A stretch of 13,551 nucleotides of DNA from positions 15,824-29,374 of the forward strand of contig PKWC01000167.1 in NCBI GenBank assembly GCA_003131925.1. Direction: 5' to 3'. The position numbers were made by a program, and so were the translations under genes. Under the pieces are notes generated by a model. The model saw only the letters and a program-made list of their open reading frames with translations, was not told the DNA's origin and did not search any database. This document shows positions 5,858 through 13,518 of this stretch, piece by piece; position 1 is the stretch's first letter, and each line of letters starts with the position of its first letter. Source of the DNA: Alphaproteobacteria bacterium (lineage in GTDB: Bacteria > Pseudomonadota > Alphaproteobacteria > Micropepsales > Micropepsaceae).

Positions 5858-7279
5858 ATGCGCCGCACGCGCAAGACAAAAATCGTGGCGACGCTCGGTC
5901 CGGCGTCCTCCTCGCCCGAACAGCTCAAGTCGCTGTTCGAGGCGGGCGCCGACGTGTTCCGCATCAACATGAGCCACACTTCGCACGAGCGTCTCGCCGA
6001 ACTGCACGGCCGCGTGCGCGCGCTCGAGCGCGAAGACGGGCGTCCCATCGCAATTCTTGCCGACCTGCAGGGACCGAAACTCCGTCTCGGCCAGCTCGCG
6101 GGTGCCCCACGTGAACTCAGGACGGGAACGCGCGTGGGGCTGATCCTGGACGCCAGGTCCGACGACAGCGAGGCAATTCCGATTCCGCATCCCGAAGTCT
6201 TCGCGGCTTTGCGCCAGGGAGACAGTCTCCTCATCGACGATGGCAGGATACGGCTCAAGATCGAGAGCATCGGGCCGAAAGCTGCCGAGGCCGTCGTGGT
6301 GACGGGCGGCATCATCAAGGACCGCAAAGGCGTCAATCTTCCCGACACCGTCCTGCCGATTCCCGCCTTGACGGCAAAGGACCGCAGCGATCTCGATGTG
6401 GCGCTCAATCTGGGTGTGGACTGGGTCGCGCTTTCCTTCGTGCAGCGGCCCGACGACGTCGCGGAACTGAGAAAGCTCGTTTCGGGAAAGGCAGCCGTGC
6501 TCTCCAAGATCGAGAAGCCCAAGGCGCTGGAATGGCTGTCCGAGATTCTCGACCTCACCGATGCGCTGATGGTGGCGCGCGGCGATCTGGGCGTGGAGCT
6601 TGCGCTCGAGACCGTGCCCATCCGGCAGAAGGAGATCGTGAGCGCGGCGCGCCGCCTCGGCAAACCTGTCGTTGTCGCAACGCAGATGCTGGAATCGATG
6701 ATCGAAGCGGCGGTACCCACGCGGGCAGAGGTTTCCGACGTAGCGACCGCAATTTTCGATGGCGCTGACGCGGTGATGCTGTCGGCGGAAACTGCGGCGG
6801 GAAAGCATCCCGTGGAAGCGGTGGCGATGATGGACAGGATTGCCTGCGCGGTCGAGACCGGTCCGCTTTTTCAATCCTTCATGGATGCGCAACGTTGCGC
6901 GCCGGAGGAAACGACACCCGACGCGATCATGGCTGCGGTCCACCAGATCACGCACACCATGCATGCGCGCGCGATCGTGTGCTGGACGAAATCGGGATCG
7001 ACGGGATTGCGCGCCGCGCGCGAGCGCCCGGAGGCGCCGATCATCGCGCTGACCCCCAGCCTCGATACGGCGCGCCGGCTTTCACTCGCCTGGGGTCTTC
7101 ACTGCGTGCTCACGGAAGACGCGCATGATCTCGACGACGTCGTGGAGCGCGCCGCACATTTCGCCCAGGTGGAAGGTTTCGCGAAGGGCGGCGAGCGGAT
7201 CGTCGTCACCGCGGGCGTCCCGCTAGGCACCCCCGGCGCGACGAATCTTCTCCGCGTCGCGTTCGTGGGGGGAAGGTAG
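5858..7279 (+). CDS. pyk: Pyruvate kinase
   Basis: Glycolytic enzyme converting phosphoenolpyruvate and ADP to pyruvate and ATP in the cytoplasm. The 473-residue length is standard for a bacterial enzyme without the extra C-terminal domain. Visible features: TKIVATLGPAS at the N-terminus; active-site Arg35, Asn37 and Ser39 in FRINMSH; ADLQGPKLR (68-76); catalytic Lys217 and metal-binding Glu219 in LSKIEKP; Asp243 in VARGDLGVE; and the ATQMLESMI helix. The B domain (about 79-160) lies between. The DLQGPK block carries Leu70, Gln71 and Lys74 at the positions that separate K+-independent from K+-dependent enzymes. The start ATG at 5858 leads directly into the first strand. It diverges from DUF1244/gapR and its stop lies 2 bp from the convergent TPR gene's stop. 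No regulator-binding site is evident. Confidence 0.97.
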   Translation: MRRTRKTKIVATLGPASSSPEQLKSLFEAGADVFRINMSHTSHERLAELHGRVRALEREDGRPIAILADLQGPKLRLGQLAGAPRELRTGTRVGLILDARSDDSEAIPIPHPEVFAALRQGDSLLIDDGRIRLKIESIGPKAAEAVVVTGGIIKDRKGVNLPDTVLPIPALTAKDRSDLDVALNLGVDWVALSFVQRPDDVAELRKLVSGKAAVLSKIEKPKALEWLSEILDLTDALMVARGDLGVELALETVPIRQKEIVSAARRLGKPVVVATQMLESMIEAAVPTRAEVSDVATAIFDGADAVMLSAETAAGKHPVEAVAMMDRIACAVETGPLFQSFMDAQRCAPEETTPDAIMAAVHQITHTMHARAIVCWTKSGSTGLRAARERPEAPIIALTPSLDTARRLSLAWGLHCVLTEDAHDLDDVVERAAHFAQVEGFAKGGERIVVTAGVPLGTPGATNLLRVAFVGGR

Positions 7280-7281
7280 CG

Positions 7282-7857
7282 CTAAATCCTCTCGCCCTCG
7301 ACCTCGCGGGAGAGCTGCTGTACCTCGTGGTCGACATTGGCGAAATGGCGGTCGATCGCGAGTGCCTTGCGCAGCACCTTGAGCGCGTCGCGCTTGTCGC
7401 CATATTCCGCCAGAATGGACCCCAGTTCTGCCATCGCGGCGAACTGGCGCGGATTGAGCGTCACCGCCTTCTGCAGACTGATGATCGCGCCTTCGTCGTC
7501 GCCGCCGACCGCCTGAAGCTTTCCGCGCTGATGCCAGCCTTCGGCGTATTCCGGCGCAATTTCGGTGACCACCTGCAAAAAGCTTCGCCCCGTATCGAGA
7601 TCGCCCGCAGCCAGCGAAGCCGCCGTACGCGCCATCAAAAGATCGACACTGGCGCTTCCCGACTGGAGGAAGAGCGTGAGAATCTGTTCCTCGATCGGTT
7701 TCGCCTCCTCATCCGAGGCGACTTTGGCGAGCTGCCCGAAAAGCGTGTCAACCTGCGGGTTTGCGGCATGTGCTACAGGCGATTGCTGCGTGCGATGCGG
7801 TGACGCGCCCGCGACGGAAAAAGCGGCAAGAGACACTGCAAACAGCAGCGTGCGCAT
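7282..7857 (-). CDS. Exported TPR-repeat protein, function unknown
   Basis: A 191-residue protein starting MRTLLFAVSLAAFSVAGASP, a clear Sec signal peptide with likely cleavage near residue 18, so it is probably periplasmic. The frame stays open to 7914, but the ATG at 7857 places the signal peptide at the N-terminus and has AGGG 7 bases upstream. The mature part is helical. TPR-like units are visible at about residues 85-185: AEGWHQRGKLQAVGGDDEGA then AIISLQKAVTLNPRQ, AMAELGSILAEYGDKRDALK then VLRKALAIDRHF. Such repeats mediate protein-protein contacts; the partner is unknown. The section at about residues 30-75 is a non-repeat helical lead-in. Its neighbours (pyruvate kinase, bL36) give no functional clue. 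Confidence 0.85.
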   Translation of the reverse strand: MRTLLFAVSLAAFSVAGASPHRTQQSPVAHAANPQVDTLFGQLAKVASDEEAKPIEEQILTLFLQSGSASVDLLMARTAASLAAGDLDTGRSFLQVVTEIAPEYAEGWHQRGKLQAVGGDDEGAIISLQKAVTLNPRQFAAMAELGSILAEYGDKRDALKVLRKALAIDRHFANVDHEVQQLSREVEGERI

Positions 7858-7992
7858 GGAAAACCCTATTCCGAAACGGCAGCCTGCATCATCGAATACG
7901 TTCGGCGGACGCACGCGTTCCCGCGGAAAGCCGGAGTCGCGAGGAATATCGCACTGGCGCCAGATATTGCGCCTGACCGGAACCTGCGGGGG

Positions 7993-8118
7993 TTAACCCT
8001 GGCGGGCCTTGAAGCGCGGGTTTTTCTTGTTGATCACATAGGTCCGGCCGCGGCGGCGGATGACGCGGCAGTCCTTGTCGCGCTTTTTGAGAGAGCGCAG
8101 CGAGTTTCGGACCTTCAT
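7993..8118 (-). CDS. rpmJ: 50S ribosomal protein bL36, zinc-ligand-free type
   Basis: A 41-residue, strongly basic protein running from MKVRNSLRSLKKR through RGRTYVINKKNPRFKARQG to a TAA stop. The MKVR start and the VINKKNPRFKARQG end are diagnostic of bL36, a small protein of the large ribosomal subunit. It has only one cysteine (residue 17), not the CxxC...C...H zinc ribbon of the classical form. It therefore belongs to the C- (YkgO-like) type, which is the usual single copy in many Alphaproteobacteria. The start ATG at 8118 follows GAAGG at about 6 bases. It is a monocistronic minus-strand gene, divergent from the lytic transglycosylase. The longer antisense and alternative frames across this stretch are shadows. 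Confidence 0.96.
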   Translation of the reverse strand: MKVRNSLRSLKKRDKDCRVIRRRGRTYVINKKNPRFKARQG

Positions 8119-8165
8119 GACACGCCTTCGAAAGCCTGGGCGGGCAAACCGCCAAAGAGGCGCGG

Positions 8166-8194
8166 AAACTATTGACGGCCATCCGCCCTGTCAA
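8166..8194 (-). promoter_or_regulatory. Candidate rpmJ promoter
   Basis: On the minus strand a perfect TTGACA (8189-8194) is followed after 17 bases by TAGTTT (8166-8171), only a 3/6 match to TATAAT. Transcription would start about 40 bases before the rpmJ ATG. The -35 shares an inverted TTGAC...GTCAA (8172-8176 and 8190-8194). It is supported by the ideal -35 and position; the -10 is weak. Confidence 0.4.
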
Positions 8195-8230
8195 CCTGCG
8201 TCCGCGCCTGTGCTAAGAGGCTCAAGATTC

Positions 8231-8235
8231 AGGGA
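8231..8235 (+). promoter_or_regulatory. Ribosome binding site supporting the GTG start of the transglycosylase
   Basis: AGGGA lies 7 bases before the GTG at 8243. The nearby ATG at 8235 abuts the same AGGG, too close to use it, and is in a different frame. This site is the main reason to accept the GTG start. Confidence 0.45.
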
Positions 8236-8242
8236 TGAAAAC

Positions 8243-9502
8243 GTGTTTGCGCAAAGTGGAAATCTGGCGGCGGCGGCGCTCGCCCTGGCAATTGGTGTGG
8301 CCGTACCGGTCGAGGCGTGCCGCGCGCAGACTGCGCCGCCCGCGATCGCGGCTCCCGCCGACCAGGACACCAAATTCCGGTCGTTCCTCGCCGAATTTCG
8401 CACGACCGCTCTCGACACCGGTATCGATCCGCAAATTTACGATTCCGCGATGGCCGGAATTGCGCGCAATCCGCGAGTTGAAGCGCTTAATCTCGAACAG
8501 CCTGAATTCGTAAAACCGATCTGGGAATATCTTGCCGGCGCTGTCTCTTCCGAGCGGATCGCGAACGGCCACGCGCTGCTCGCTTCCTGGGGCGCGGTAC
8601 TCGCCAATATCGAGCAACGCTTCGGCGTGCAGAAGGAAATTCTCGTCGCGATCTGGGGCATCGAAAGCGACTATGGCAGGCAGATGGGCAGCTTCGACAT
8701 GTTCGAGGCGCTCACGACGCTCGCCTATGACGGTCCGCGAAGCGATTTCGGCCGCCGCGAACTGCTCGACGCCTTGCGGATGGAACAGCAGGAACGGCTC
8801 GTGCCCGCACAAATGACGTCGTCCTGGGCAGGAGCGTTCGGACAGACGCAATTCCTGCCGTCCACCTTTCTTCGCTACGCGGTCGATGGCGACGGCGACG
8901 GAAGACGCGATCTCTGGCATTCGCCGTCCGATGCGCTCGCCTCCGCCGCAAATCTTCTTGCGCAATCGGGCTGGGAGCGCGGCGCGCCCTGGGGCTATGA
9001 AGTCACGCTGCCCACGGGATTTTCTTACGAGCTTGCCGATCTCGACAAGACCAACACCATCTCGACCTGGCGCAACATGAACGTGCGGGCGGCGAGCGGT
9101 CTGGCGCTGCCCCACAGCGAAGCTCTCTCGTCGATCTATCTTCCCGCCGGCGCGCGGGGTCCCGCCTTCATCGTCTACGACAATTTCAGAACCGTGTTGA
9201 AATACAATAACGCCGCATCCTATGCGCTTGCTGTATGCACGCTTGGCGACCGGTTGAAAAACGATCCGCCGATCATGGCGGCATGGCCCCGTGATGAGAT
9301 GCCACTGACGCGAGACGAGCGGCTCGCTCTCCAGGCGGACCTCAAGAAACTCGGTTTCGATCCGGGTGCACTCGATGGCGTAATGGGCCGGCAGGGCCGC
9401 GCGGCGTTGCGCGCGTTTCAGAAGGCGCGCAGGCTCATTCCCGACGGTTTCGCAACCGAAAACCTGCTCGAACGCATGGAACGCGAGCTGGCGGGGCGCT
9501 GA
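8243..9502 (+). CDS. MltB-type lytic murein transglycosylase with peptidoglycan-binding domain
   Basis: Cleaves the MurNAc-GlcNAc bond of peptidoglycan with formation of 1,6-anhydroMurNAc, in the periplasm. From the GTG at 8243 the protein has 419 residues: a hydrophobic export segment (about 8-23, LAAAALALAIGVAVPV), an SLT_2/MltB catalytic domain (about 43-340) with catalytic Glu141 in AIWGIESDYGR and the AGAFGQTQFLPSTF and DGDGDGRRDLW blocks, then a peptidoglycan-binding type 1 domain at the C-terminus (about 352-415, LQADLKKLGFDPGALDGVMG and RAALRAFQ). The frame is open back to 8060, but that part covers rpmJ and lacks any signal. GTG 8243 has a good SD but gives a signal peptide with no positive charge, whereas a +1-frame ATG at 8235 would supply one. 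No lipobox is seen. It converges tail to tail with the MFS gene, 3 bp apart. Confidence 0.88.
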   Translation: MFAQSGNLAAAALALAIGVAVPVEACRAQTAPPAIAAPADQDTKFRSFLAEFRTTALDTGIDPQIYDSAMAGIARNPRVEALNLEQPEFVKPIWEYLAGAVSSERIANGHALLASWGAVLANIEQRFGVQKEILVAIWGIESDYGRQMGSFDMFEALTTLAYDGPRSDFGRRELLDALRMEQQERLVPAQMTSSWAGAFGQTQFLPSTFLRYAVDGDGDGRRDLWHSPSDALASAANLLAQSGWERGAPWGYEVTLPTGFSYELADLDKTNTISTWRNMNVRAASGLALPHSEALSSIYLPAGARGPAFIVYDNFRTVLKYNNAASYALAVCTLGDRLKNDPPIMAAWPRDEMPLTRDERLALQADLKKLGFDPGALDGVMGRQGRAALRAFQKARRLIPDGFATENLLERMERELAGR

Positions 9503-9505
9503 AAT

Positions 9506-10840
9506 TCACGCGTTCGGCACCTGCGTCTCGGCTGTTTCGCCTTGCGCGTCGGCGCATGCGCCGGCACTGCGCAGATGCGGCGACAGCAGCGCATAGGCGC
9601 AGAGCGCTGCCATCAGCGCGGCTCCGAACAGGTATGGCGCCGACGGCGACCAGCGATAGAGCGCAGTTGCAATCATCGGACCGAAGATAAACCCGGCTCC
9701 GTTCGTCGCGCCCACAAGTCCGGCAACCGCGCCCTGCTCATCGGGGTCCACCGCGAGCGACGCGGCTGCTGCATAGCCCGGCCGTACCAGGCCGAAACCT
9801 AGACCGGACAGGATCAGTGCAAAGACGAGCGGCCCGAACTGATGGCCGATTGCAAAGAGAAGATTTGCGGCGAGCGCGATGATTGCGCCCCAGCGAATCA
9901 GCGCGCGAACGGAGATGTTGAAGCGCTGCACGATGACGAGCTGTGCGAACAGCGCAGCAAGCGACGAGGCGACAAGCCCGATGCCGGTATATTGCGGTGC
10001 TTCCGCGGGGTTCAAATGCAACATGTCGATGAAGAGATATCCGACGGTCTGGATGGGAATAGCGGCCGCCGTGCTCACGCCCAGTCCGTAGAGGATGAAA
10101 GGCCAGACGCGCGCATCGCTCCAGCGAAGGCGCCCAGCAGGCTCGACGTGCAAATGCGGCGCCGTGCGTTCGGGCAAGAACAGCCAGATGGCGGCTGCAC
10201 TTGCGAAGGCCGCAATTGCGGTGAAGTAGAAAGGCGCGAAGAGACCAAAGACAACAAGCACCGCGCCGATACCGGGTCCGACCGTCGTGCCGAGTCCGAA
10301 CGCAGCGCCGATGGTGGCGACGCCGCGCGTGCGCTCCTCTGGCGTTGTACGATCCGCGACATAAGCCTGCGCCGACGGCGCGGTGCCCGCCCCGAAAAGT
10401 CCGTAAAGGGCGCGCGCGGCAATCATCAGAGGATAGGCGGCAGCGACGGGAATGAGCGCGGCAATTCCCAATTGGGCCATCACCGCGAATAGGCCGAAGG
10501 AGATTCCAAACGCCACGAGCCCGAGCAGCATGACGGGCTTGCGGCCCCAGAGATCGCTTCGCGCACCCCAGAAGCCGCTCGAGAAAACCCAGATCGCCGC
10601 CGACGTCACGAACGGCAGCGAAGCCTGGAATTCCGTCAGGCCCAGCCTGCGTGCAAGGGAAGGCAGGATCGCGAACATCACCGACTGCCCCGCGCCCAGG
10701 CACATCAGGCTGAAAAAGAGAATTGTGAAGGCGCGGCTTCGCTCTTCGGGCGTCGTTGCTTGCATTGGAGACGCGTCAGCGTCCGCGACAGTGCTGGCGC
10801 GTCCCAAGGAACTATCGGGAATCGGCTCGCGAAGCGCCAT
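9506..10840 (-). CDS. MFS transporter, TetA/drug-efflux-like
   Basis: A 444-residue inner-membrane carrier of the major facilitator superfamily with about 12 hydrophobic segments starting near residue 38. Motif A is clear at 92-102 (GARSDLWGRKP), between helices 2 and 3. A proline/glycine-rich block, AAFGLGTTVGPGIG (179-192), stands where motif C of the 12-helix antiporters lies. The latter points to proton-driven drug efflux of the TetA/Bcr type; the substrate cannot be told. The first about 35 residues form a polar cytoplasmic tail, so the internal Met26 is an alternative start, but it has no SD. The ATG at 10840 lies 10 bp after the pbpC stop on the same strand, so both are likely in one transcript. 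A link with cell wall synthesis, such as export of a wall-active compound, is only suggested by position. Confidence 0.88.
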   Translation of the reverse strand: MALREPIPDSSLGRASTVADADASPMQATTPEERSRAFTILFFSLMCLGAGQSVMFAILPSLARRLGLTEFQASLPFVTSAAIWVFSSGFWGARSDLWGRKPVMLLGLVAFGISFGLFAVMAQLGIAALIPVAAAYPLMIAARALYGLFGAGTAPSAQAYVADRTTPEERTRGVATIGAAFGLGTTVGPGIGAVLVVFGLFAPFYFTAIAAFASAAAIWLFLPERTAPHLHVEPAGRLRWSDARVWPFILYGLGVSTAAAIPIQTVGYLFIDMLHLNPAEAPQYTGIGLVASSLAALFAQLVIVQRFNISVRALIRWGAIIALAANLLFAIGHQFGPLVFALILSGLGFGLVRPGYAAAASLAVDPDEQGAVAGLVGATNGAGFIFGPMIATALYRWSPSAPYLFGAALMAALCAYALLSPHLRSAGACADAQGETAETQVPNA

Positions 10841-10850
10841 GCCCTGATCT

Positions 10851-12962
10851 TCAATCCGTCCGCTTGAAGCGTATTTCGGACACGTCGCTGCGGCCGTCGG
10901 CGTCGACGACCGTCACGCGGGCGAAGCCTTCGCCGTGCGGCCGATAGAGCACAGGTGCGAAGCGATCGAAGCTTCCGAGAATCTGGCCGTTCACCAGCCA
11001 GGTGAGAGGAGGCCGCCCGCCATCGGCCTTGAAGAGAATGGTCGGGTCCTTCGCTTGCGGCGCGGGAAGTGGAACGGCCGCGCCATTCGGCGGAAAGGCA
11101 ATCGAGGGTGGCGCGATATTGCTTTGACGTGCCGGTGCGGATTCGCTGTCGCGGGTAAAGACGCGCAGGCCCGGCGGCAAATCTTCGGTCGAGCGCGCGA
11201 GGATCGCACTCGCCGGCCGCGACGGCGGCGGACGGCGATCTGGCGGCAGGAGCTCGAACACCTTGAGCAAAATGGGCGCCGCCGCTTCTCTTCCAATGCT
11301 GTCCGCGCTTGGCGCGCCATCCGCGCGTCCGACCCAGACGCCGACCGTATAATCGTTCGAGAAGCCGATCGACCACGCATCACGGAAGCCATAGGAGGTA
11401 CCGGTCTTGAACGCGACCGCGTGCGCACGGGCGAGCCCTTGCCCCATCGCCCAGCCTTCGGGCAGCGACGCGCCGAGAAGAATGTCGCGCAGATACCATG
11501 CGGCAGCCGGTCCGAAGAGGCGATGCCCCGCATCGGGCGGCGTGCCTATGCGCGTCCGCAATGCTTGCACGAGGCCGCCATTGGCAATGCCCGCATAGAG
11601 CATCGTGATGTCGCGAAGACTGATGCCGAGCCCACCGAGCGCGATTGGCAGCGACGGCGCCGCATCATGCGTGGGATAGGCGAGATGCGCCCCGGCATTC
11701 TCGAGCGCGAGCGAGAAACGCAGGGGACCGATGCGGTCGAGCACCATGACCGCCGGCACGTTGAGCGACATGCGCAGCGCGTCGCGCGCGGTCACCGCGC
11801 CCTGGAATGCGCCTTCGAAATCGCGCGGCGCGTAATCGCCGAAATTCATCGGCGCATCTTCCATCATGGTCGAGGGATGGAGAATGAGATCGTCGAAGGC
11901 GAGGCCGTAGATGAAAGGCTTGAGTGCCGAACCCGGCGAGCGCGGGCGTGCCGTGAGATCGATTTGTCCGGACGTACCCCAATAATTCGTGCCGCCGAGA
12001 TAAGCGAGAACGTTGCGCGTGCGATTTTCCACCACGACGACGGCGAGACTCGAGCGATCTGCGAGATACGCTTTCTCGCGCGTCGCCAGTCTTTCGACTG
12101 CGCCTTGCAGTGGCGCATCGATCGTGCTCGCGATCCGCGCCGGCGCGTGAACTTCGCGCACGAGCTCCTGTGCCAGATGCGGCGCGGAAAGGGGCATGGC
12201 GAGCCTGAGCGACGACACGCTTTCCCCTTCGGCCAACGCCGCGTCAGCGGGCGCGAGCACGCCGTCCTGGAGCATTCGCGAAAGCACTTTGCCGCGTCCG
12301 GATCTGGCCGCGAGCATGTGCCGGTCCGGGCGCAGCCGCGCGGGCGATTGCGGCAGCGCGACAAGCAGCGCGGCTTCTCCCAGATCGAGTTCGGAAGGCT
12401 GTTTGCCGAACCAGGCGAGCGAAGCAGCGCGCACGCCTTCGAGATTGCCGCCCATCGGCGCCAGCGTCAGATAGATGGAAAGGATTTCGTCCTTCGTATA
12501 GCGCTCTTCGAGCTGCAGCGCGCGCACCATCTGGATGAGCTTGCTGACCGCTCCGCGCGGTCTCGGCTCGAGCAGGCGCGCGACCTGCATGGTGAGCGTC
12601 GACGCGCCGGAGACGACATGCCGCGCGCGCGCGTATTGAAAGGCGGCGCGTGCAAGTGCAAGCACGTCGATTCCGGGATGCGAGTCGAAGCGCTTGTCCT
12701 CATAGGCCTTGAGCAGCGCGAGGTAGCGCGGACTGACATCGGCGACATGGGTTGCGAGACGCCAGGAACCATCCTTCGACAGGAAGGGTCTGAGCAGCAC
12801 GCCGTGGCGGTCGACGACCTCCGACGAGACCATGCGATAGCGCGTCAGGTCGGGCGGACACGCCCAATCCGCCGCGGCAAGCGCAACGACGATGCCGATG
12901 AGCCCAATGAGCGCGGGGGTCCGCCAGGGGCGCCACGGGGATTTGCGAAAGCGCAATTGCAT
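10851..12962 (-). CDS. pbpC: Penicillin-binding protein 1C, bifunctional class A PBP
   Basis: Inner-membrane peptidoglycan synthase-like protein of 703 residues from ATG 12962. Layout: basic N-terminus MQLRFRKSPWRPWR; one membrane anchor (about 15-33); GT51 transglycosylase domain with catalytic Glu88 in AYEDKRF, and SGASTLTMQVARL (118-130); transpeptidase domain with SPGSALKPF (catalytic Ser345, Lys348), SLN (399-401) and KTGTS (519-523); and a C-terminal BiPBP_C domain (about 610-700), which identifies PBP1C. All catalytic residues are present. The open frame extends to a TTG at 13064 with an ATG at 13022, but these overlap the divergent gene; 12962 gives a normal short cytoplasmic tail, although its SD is weak. 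In many proteobacteria pbpC pairs with an alpha-2-macroglobulin gene; none precedes it here, and an MFS gene follows. Confidence 0.95.
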   Translation of the reverse strand: MQLRFRKSPWRPWRTPALIGLIGIVVALAAADWACPPDLTRYRMVSSEVVDRHGVLLRPFLSKDGSWRLATHVADVSPRYLALLKAYEDKRFDSHPGIDVLALARAAFQYARARHVVSGASTLTMQVARLLEPRPRGAVSKLIQMVRALQLEERYTKDEILSIYLTLAPMGGNLEGVRAASLAWFGKQPSELDLGEAALLVALPQSPARLRPDRHMLAARSGRGKVLSRMLQDGVLAPADAALAEGESVSSLRLAMPLSAPHLAQELVREVHAPARIASTIDAPLQGAVERLATREKAYLADRSSLAVVVVENRTRNVLAYLGGTNYWGTSGQIDLTARPRSPGSALKPFIYGLAFDDLILHPSTMMEDAPMNFGDYAPRDFEGAFQGAVTARDALRMSLNVPAVMVLDRIGPLRFSLALENAGAHLAYPTHDAAPSLPIALGGLGISLRDITMLYAGIANGGLVQALRTRIGTPPDAGHRLFGPAAAWYLRDILLGASLPEGWAMGQGLARAHAVAFKTGTSYGFRDAWSIGFSNDYTVGVWVGRADGAPSADSIGREAAAPILLKVFELLPPDRRPPPSRPASAILARSTEDLPPGLRVFTRDSESAPARQSNIAPPSIAFPPNGAAVPLPAPQAKDPTILFKADGGRPPLTWLVNGQILGSFDRFAPVLYRPHGEGFARVTVVDADGRSDVSEIRFKRTD

Positions 12963-12977
12963 GGTGTTAGCTACACC
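12963..12977. promoter_or_regulatory. Inverted repeat abutting the pbpC start codon
   Basis: GGTGT-TAGCT-ACACC is a perfect 5-bp dyad directly against the pbpC ATG, within the only 37 bp that separate the start codons of pbpC and the divergent LprI-like gene. On the pbpC transcript it would put the ribosome binding region in a small hairpin, or it could be a shared operator. The structure is seen; the role is inferred, and a 5-bp dyad can occur by chance. Confidence 0.3.
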
Positions 12978-12999
12978 GCCGCGCTGCCCCGAGAAAGAG

Positions 13000-13379
13000 A
13001 TGCACCGGATATTGTTCGCCATCGCCTGCACCCTCTCCGCCACGTCCGTGCTCGCTGGCGACAAACCCTACAAGCAGGAGGATTGCGGCAGGCTCACCGT
13101 GCAGATGGAGTTGAACGAATGCGCCGGCGCCAACTACGCCGCCGCCGACAAGGCGCTCAACACGCTCTTCCGGCGCGCAATGGCGTTGCAGAAGAATTCG
13201 AATGCGAGGATGCGTTTGCGCGCATCGCAACGCGACTGGATGGCGAGGCGCGACAAAAGCTGCGCCGACGAAGTCGGTCCCCAGGAAGAGGCGGCTCGAT
13301 ATGGCCGATGGAGATGAACGCATGTCTGCAGAAACAAACCGACGATCGCATCCGCGCGCTGGAGCGGATGGTGCAATGA
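13000..13379 (+). pseudogene. Secreted DUF1311/LprI-like protein gene, frame broken by a 1-nt deletion
   Basis: The intact family member would be a periplasmic protein of about 126 residues; LprI-type proteins include lysozyme inhibitors. Residues 1-19 (MHRILFAIACTLSATSVLA) are a signal peptide and GAGAAAGAG precedes the ATG. The domain shows Cys29, Cys41 and Cys88 and the family phrase RLRASQRDWMARRDKSC. After Glu97 the frame leads to an unrelated end (AARYGRWR, stop 13315-13317), while the frame shifted by one base continues GGSIWPMEMNACLQKQTDD and RIRALERMVQ to a TGA at 13377-13379. That is exactly the conserved family end with a further Cys. Reading GAGGGCGGC instead of the observed GAGGCGGC at 13288-13295 restores one frame, so a single G is missing. 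It is either a real recent mutation or a sequence error. It is divergent from pbpC, and both act at peptidoglycan. Confidence 0.82.
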
Positions 13380-13518
13380 GTTGATCCCCTCGCGCTTGGT
13401 GGATCGAATCAGACAATTGGTATCTGAGCTGACTGGTTCGGCGCGTCGCGCGAAACCGATGTACCGCCAAAGCGCCATGTTCCCTGGACGAACGGCACGA
13501 GACACTTGTTTTTTCGCG

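Noticed and set aside
5753..6964. Long minus-strand open frames (403 and 320 codons) opposite pyruvate kinase
   Set aside because: They are antisense to a clearly conserved enzyme, have no recognisable domain, and have shadow-like composition from GC-rich codon bias.
8060..8242. N-terminal extension of the transglycosylase frame back to 8060
   Set aside because: It overlaps rpmJ on the other strand, has no signal peptide, and its ATG has no supporting context.
8311..8330. Lipoprotein signal (VEAC) in the transglycosylase
   Set aside because: Glu at the -2 position of the would-be lipobox is not acceptable, so Cys26 is unlikely to be lipidated.
13290..13291. Programmed -1 ribosomal frameshift in the LprI-like gene
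   Set aside because: The site GAGGCGGC is not a slippery heptamer and no downstream pseudoknot is obvious; a lost G explains it more simply.
10935..13379. An 814-codon plus-strand open frame opposite pbpC
   Set aside because: It is Arg-rich, has no domain, and is antisense to pbpC with all its catalytic motifs. Only its last about 30 codons are meaningful, as the displaced end of the LprI-like gene.
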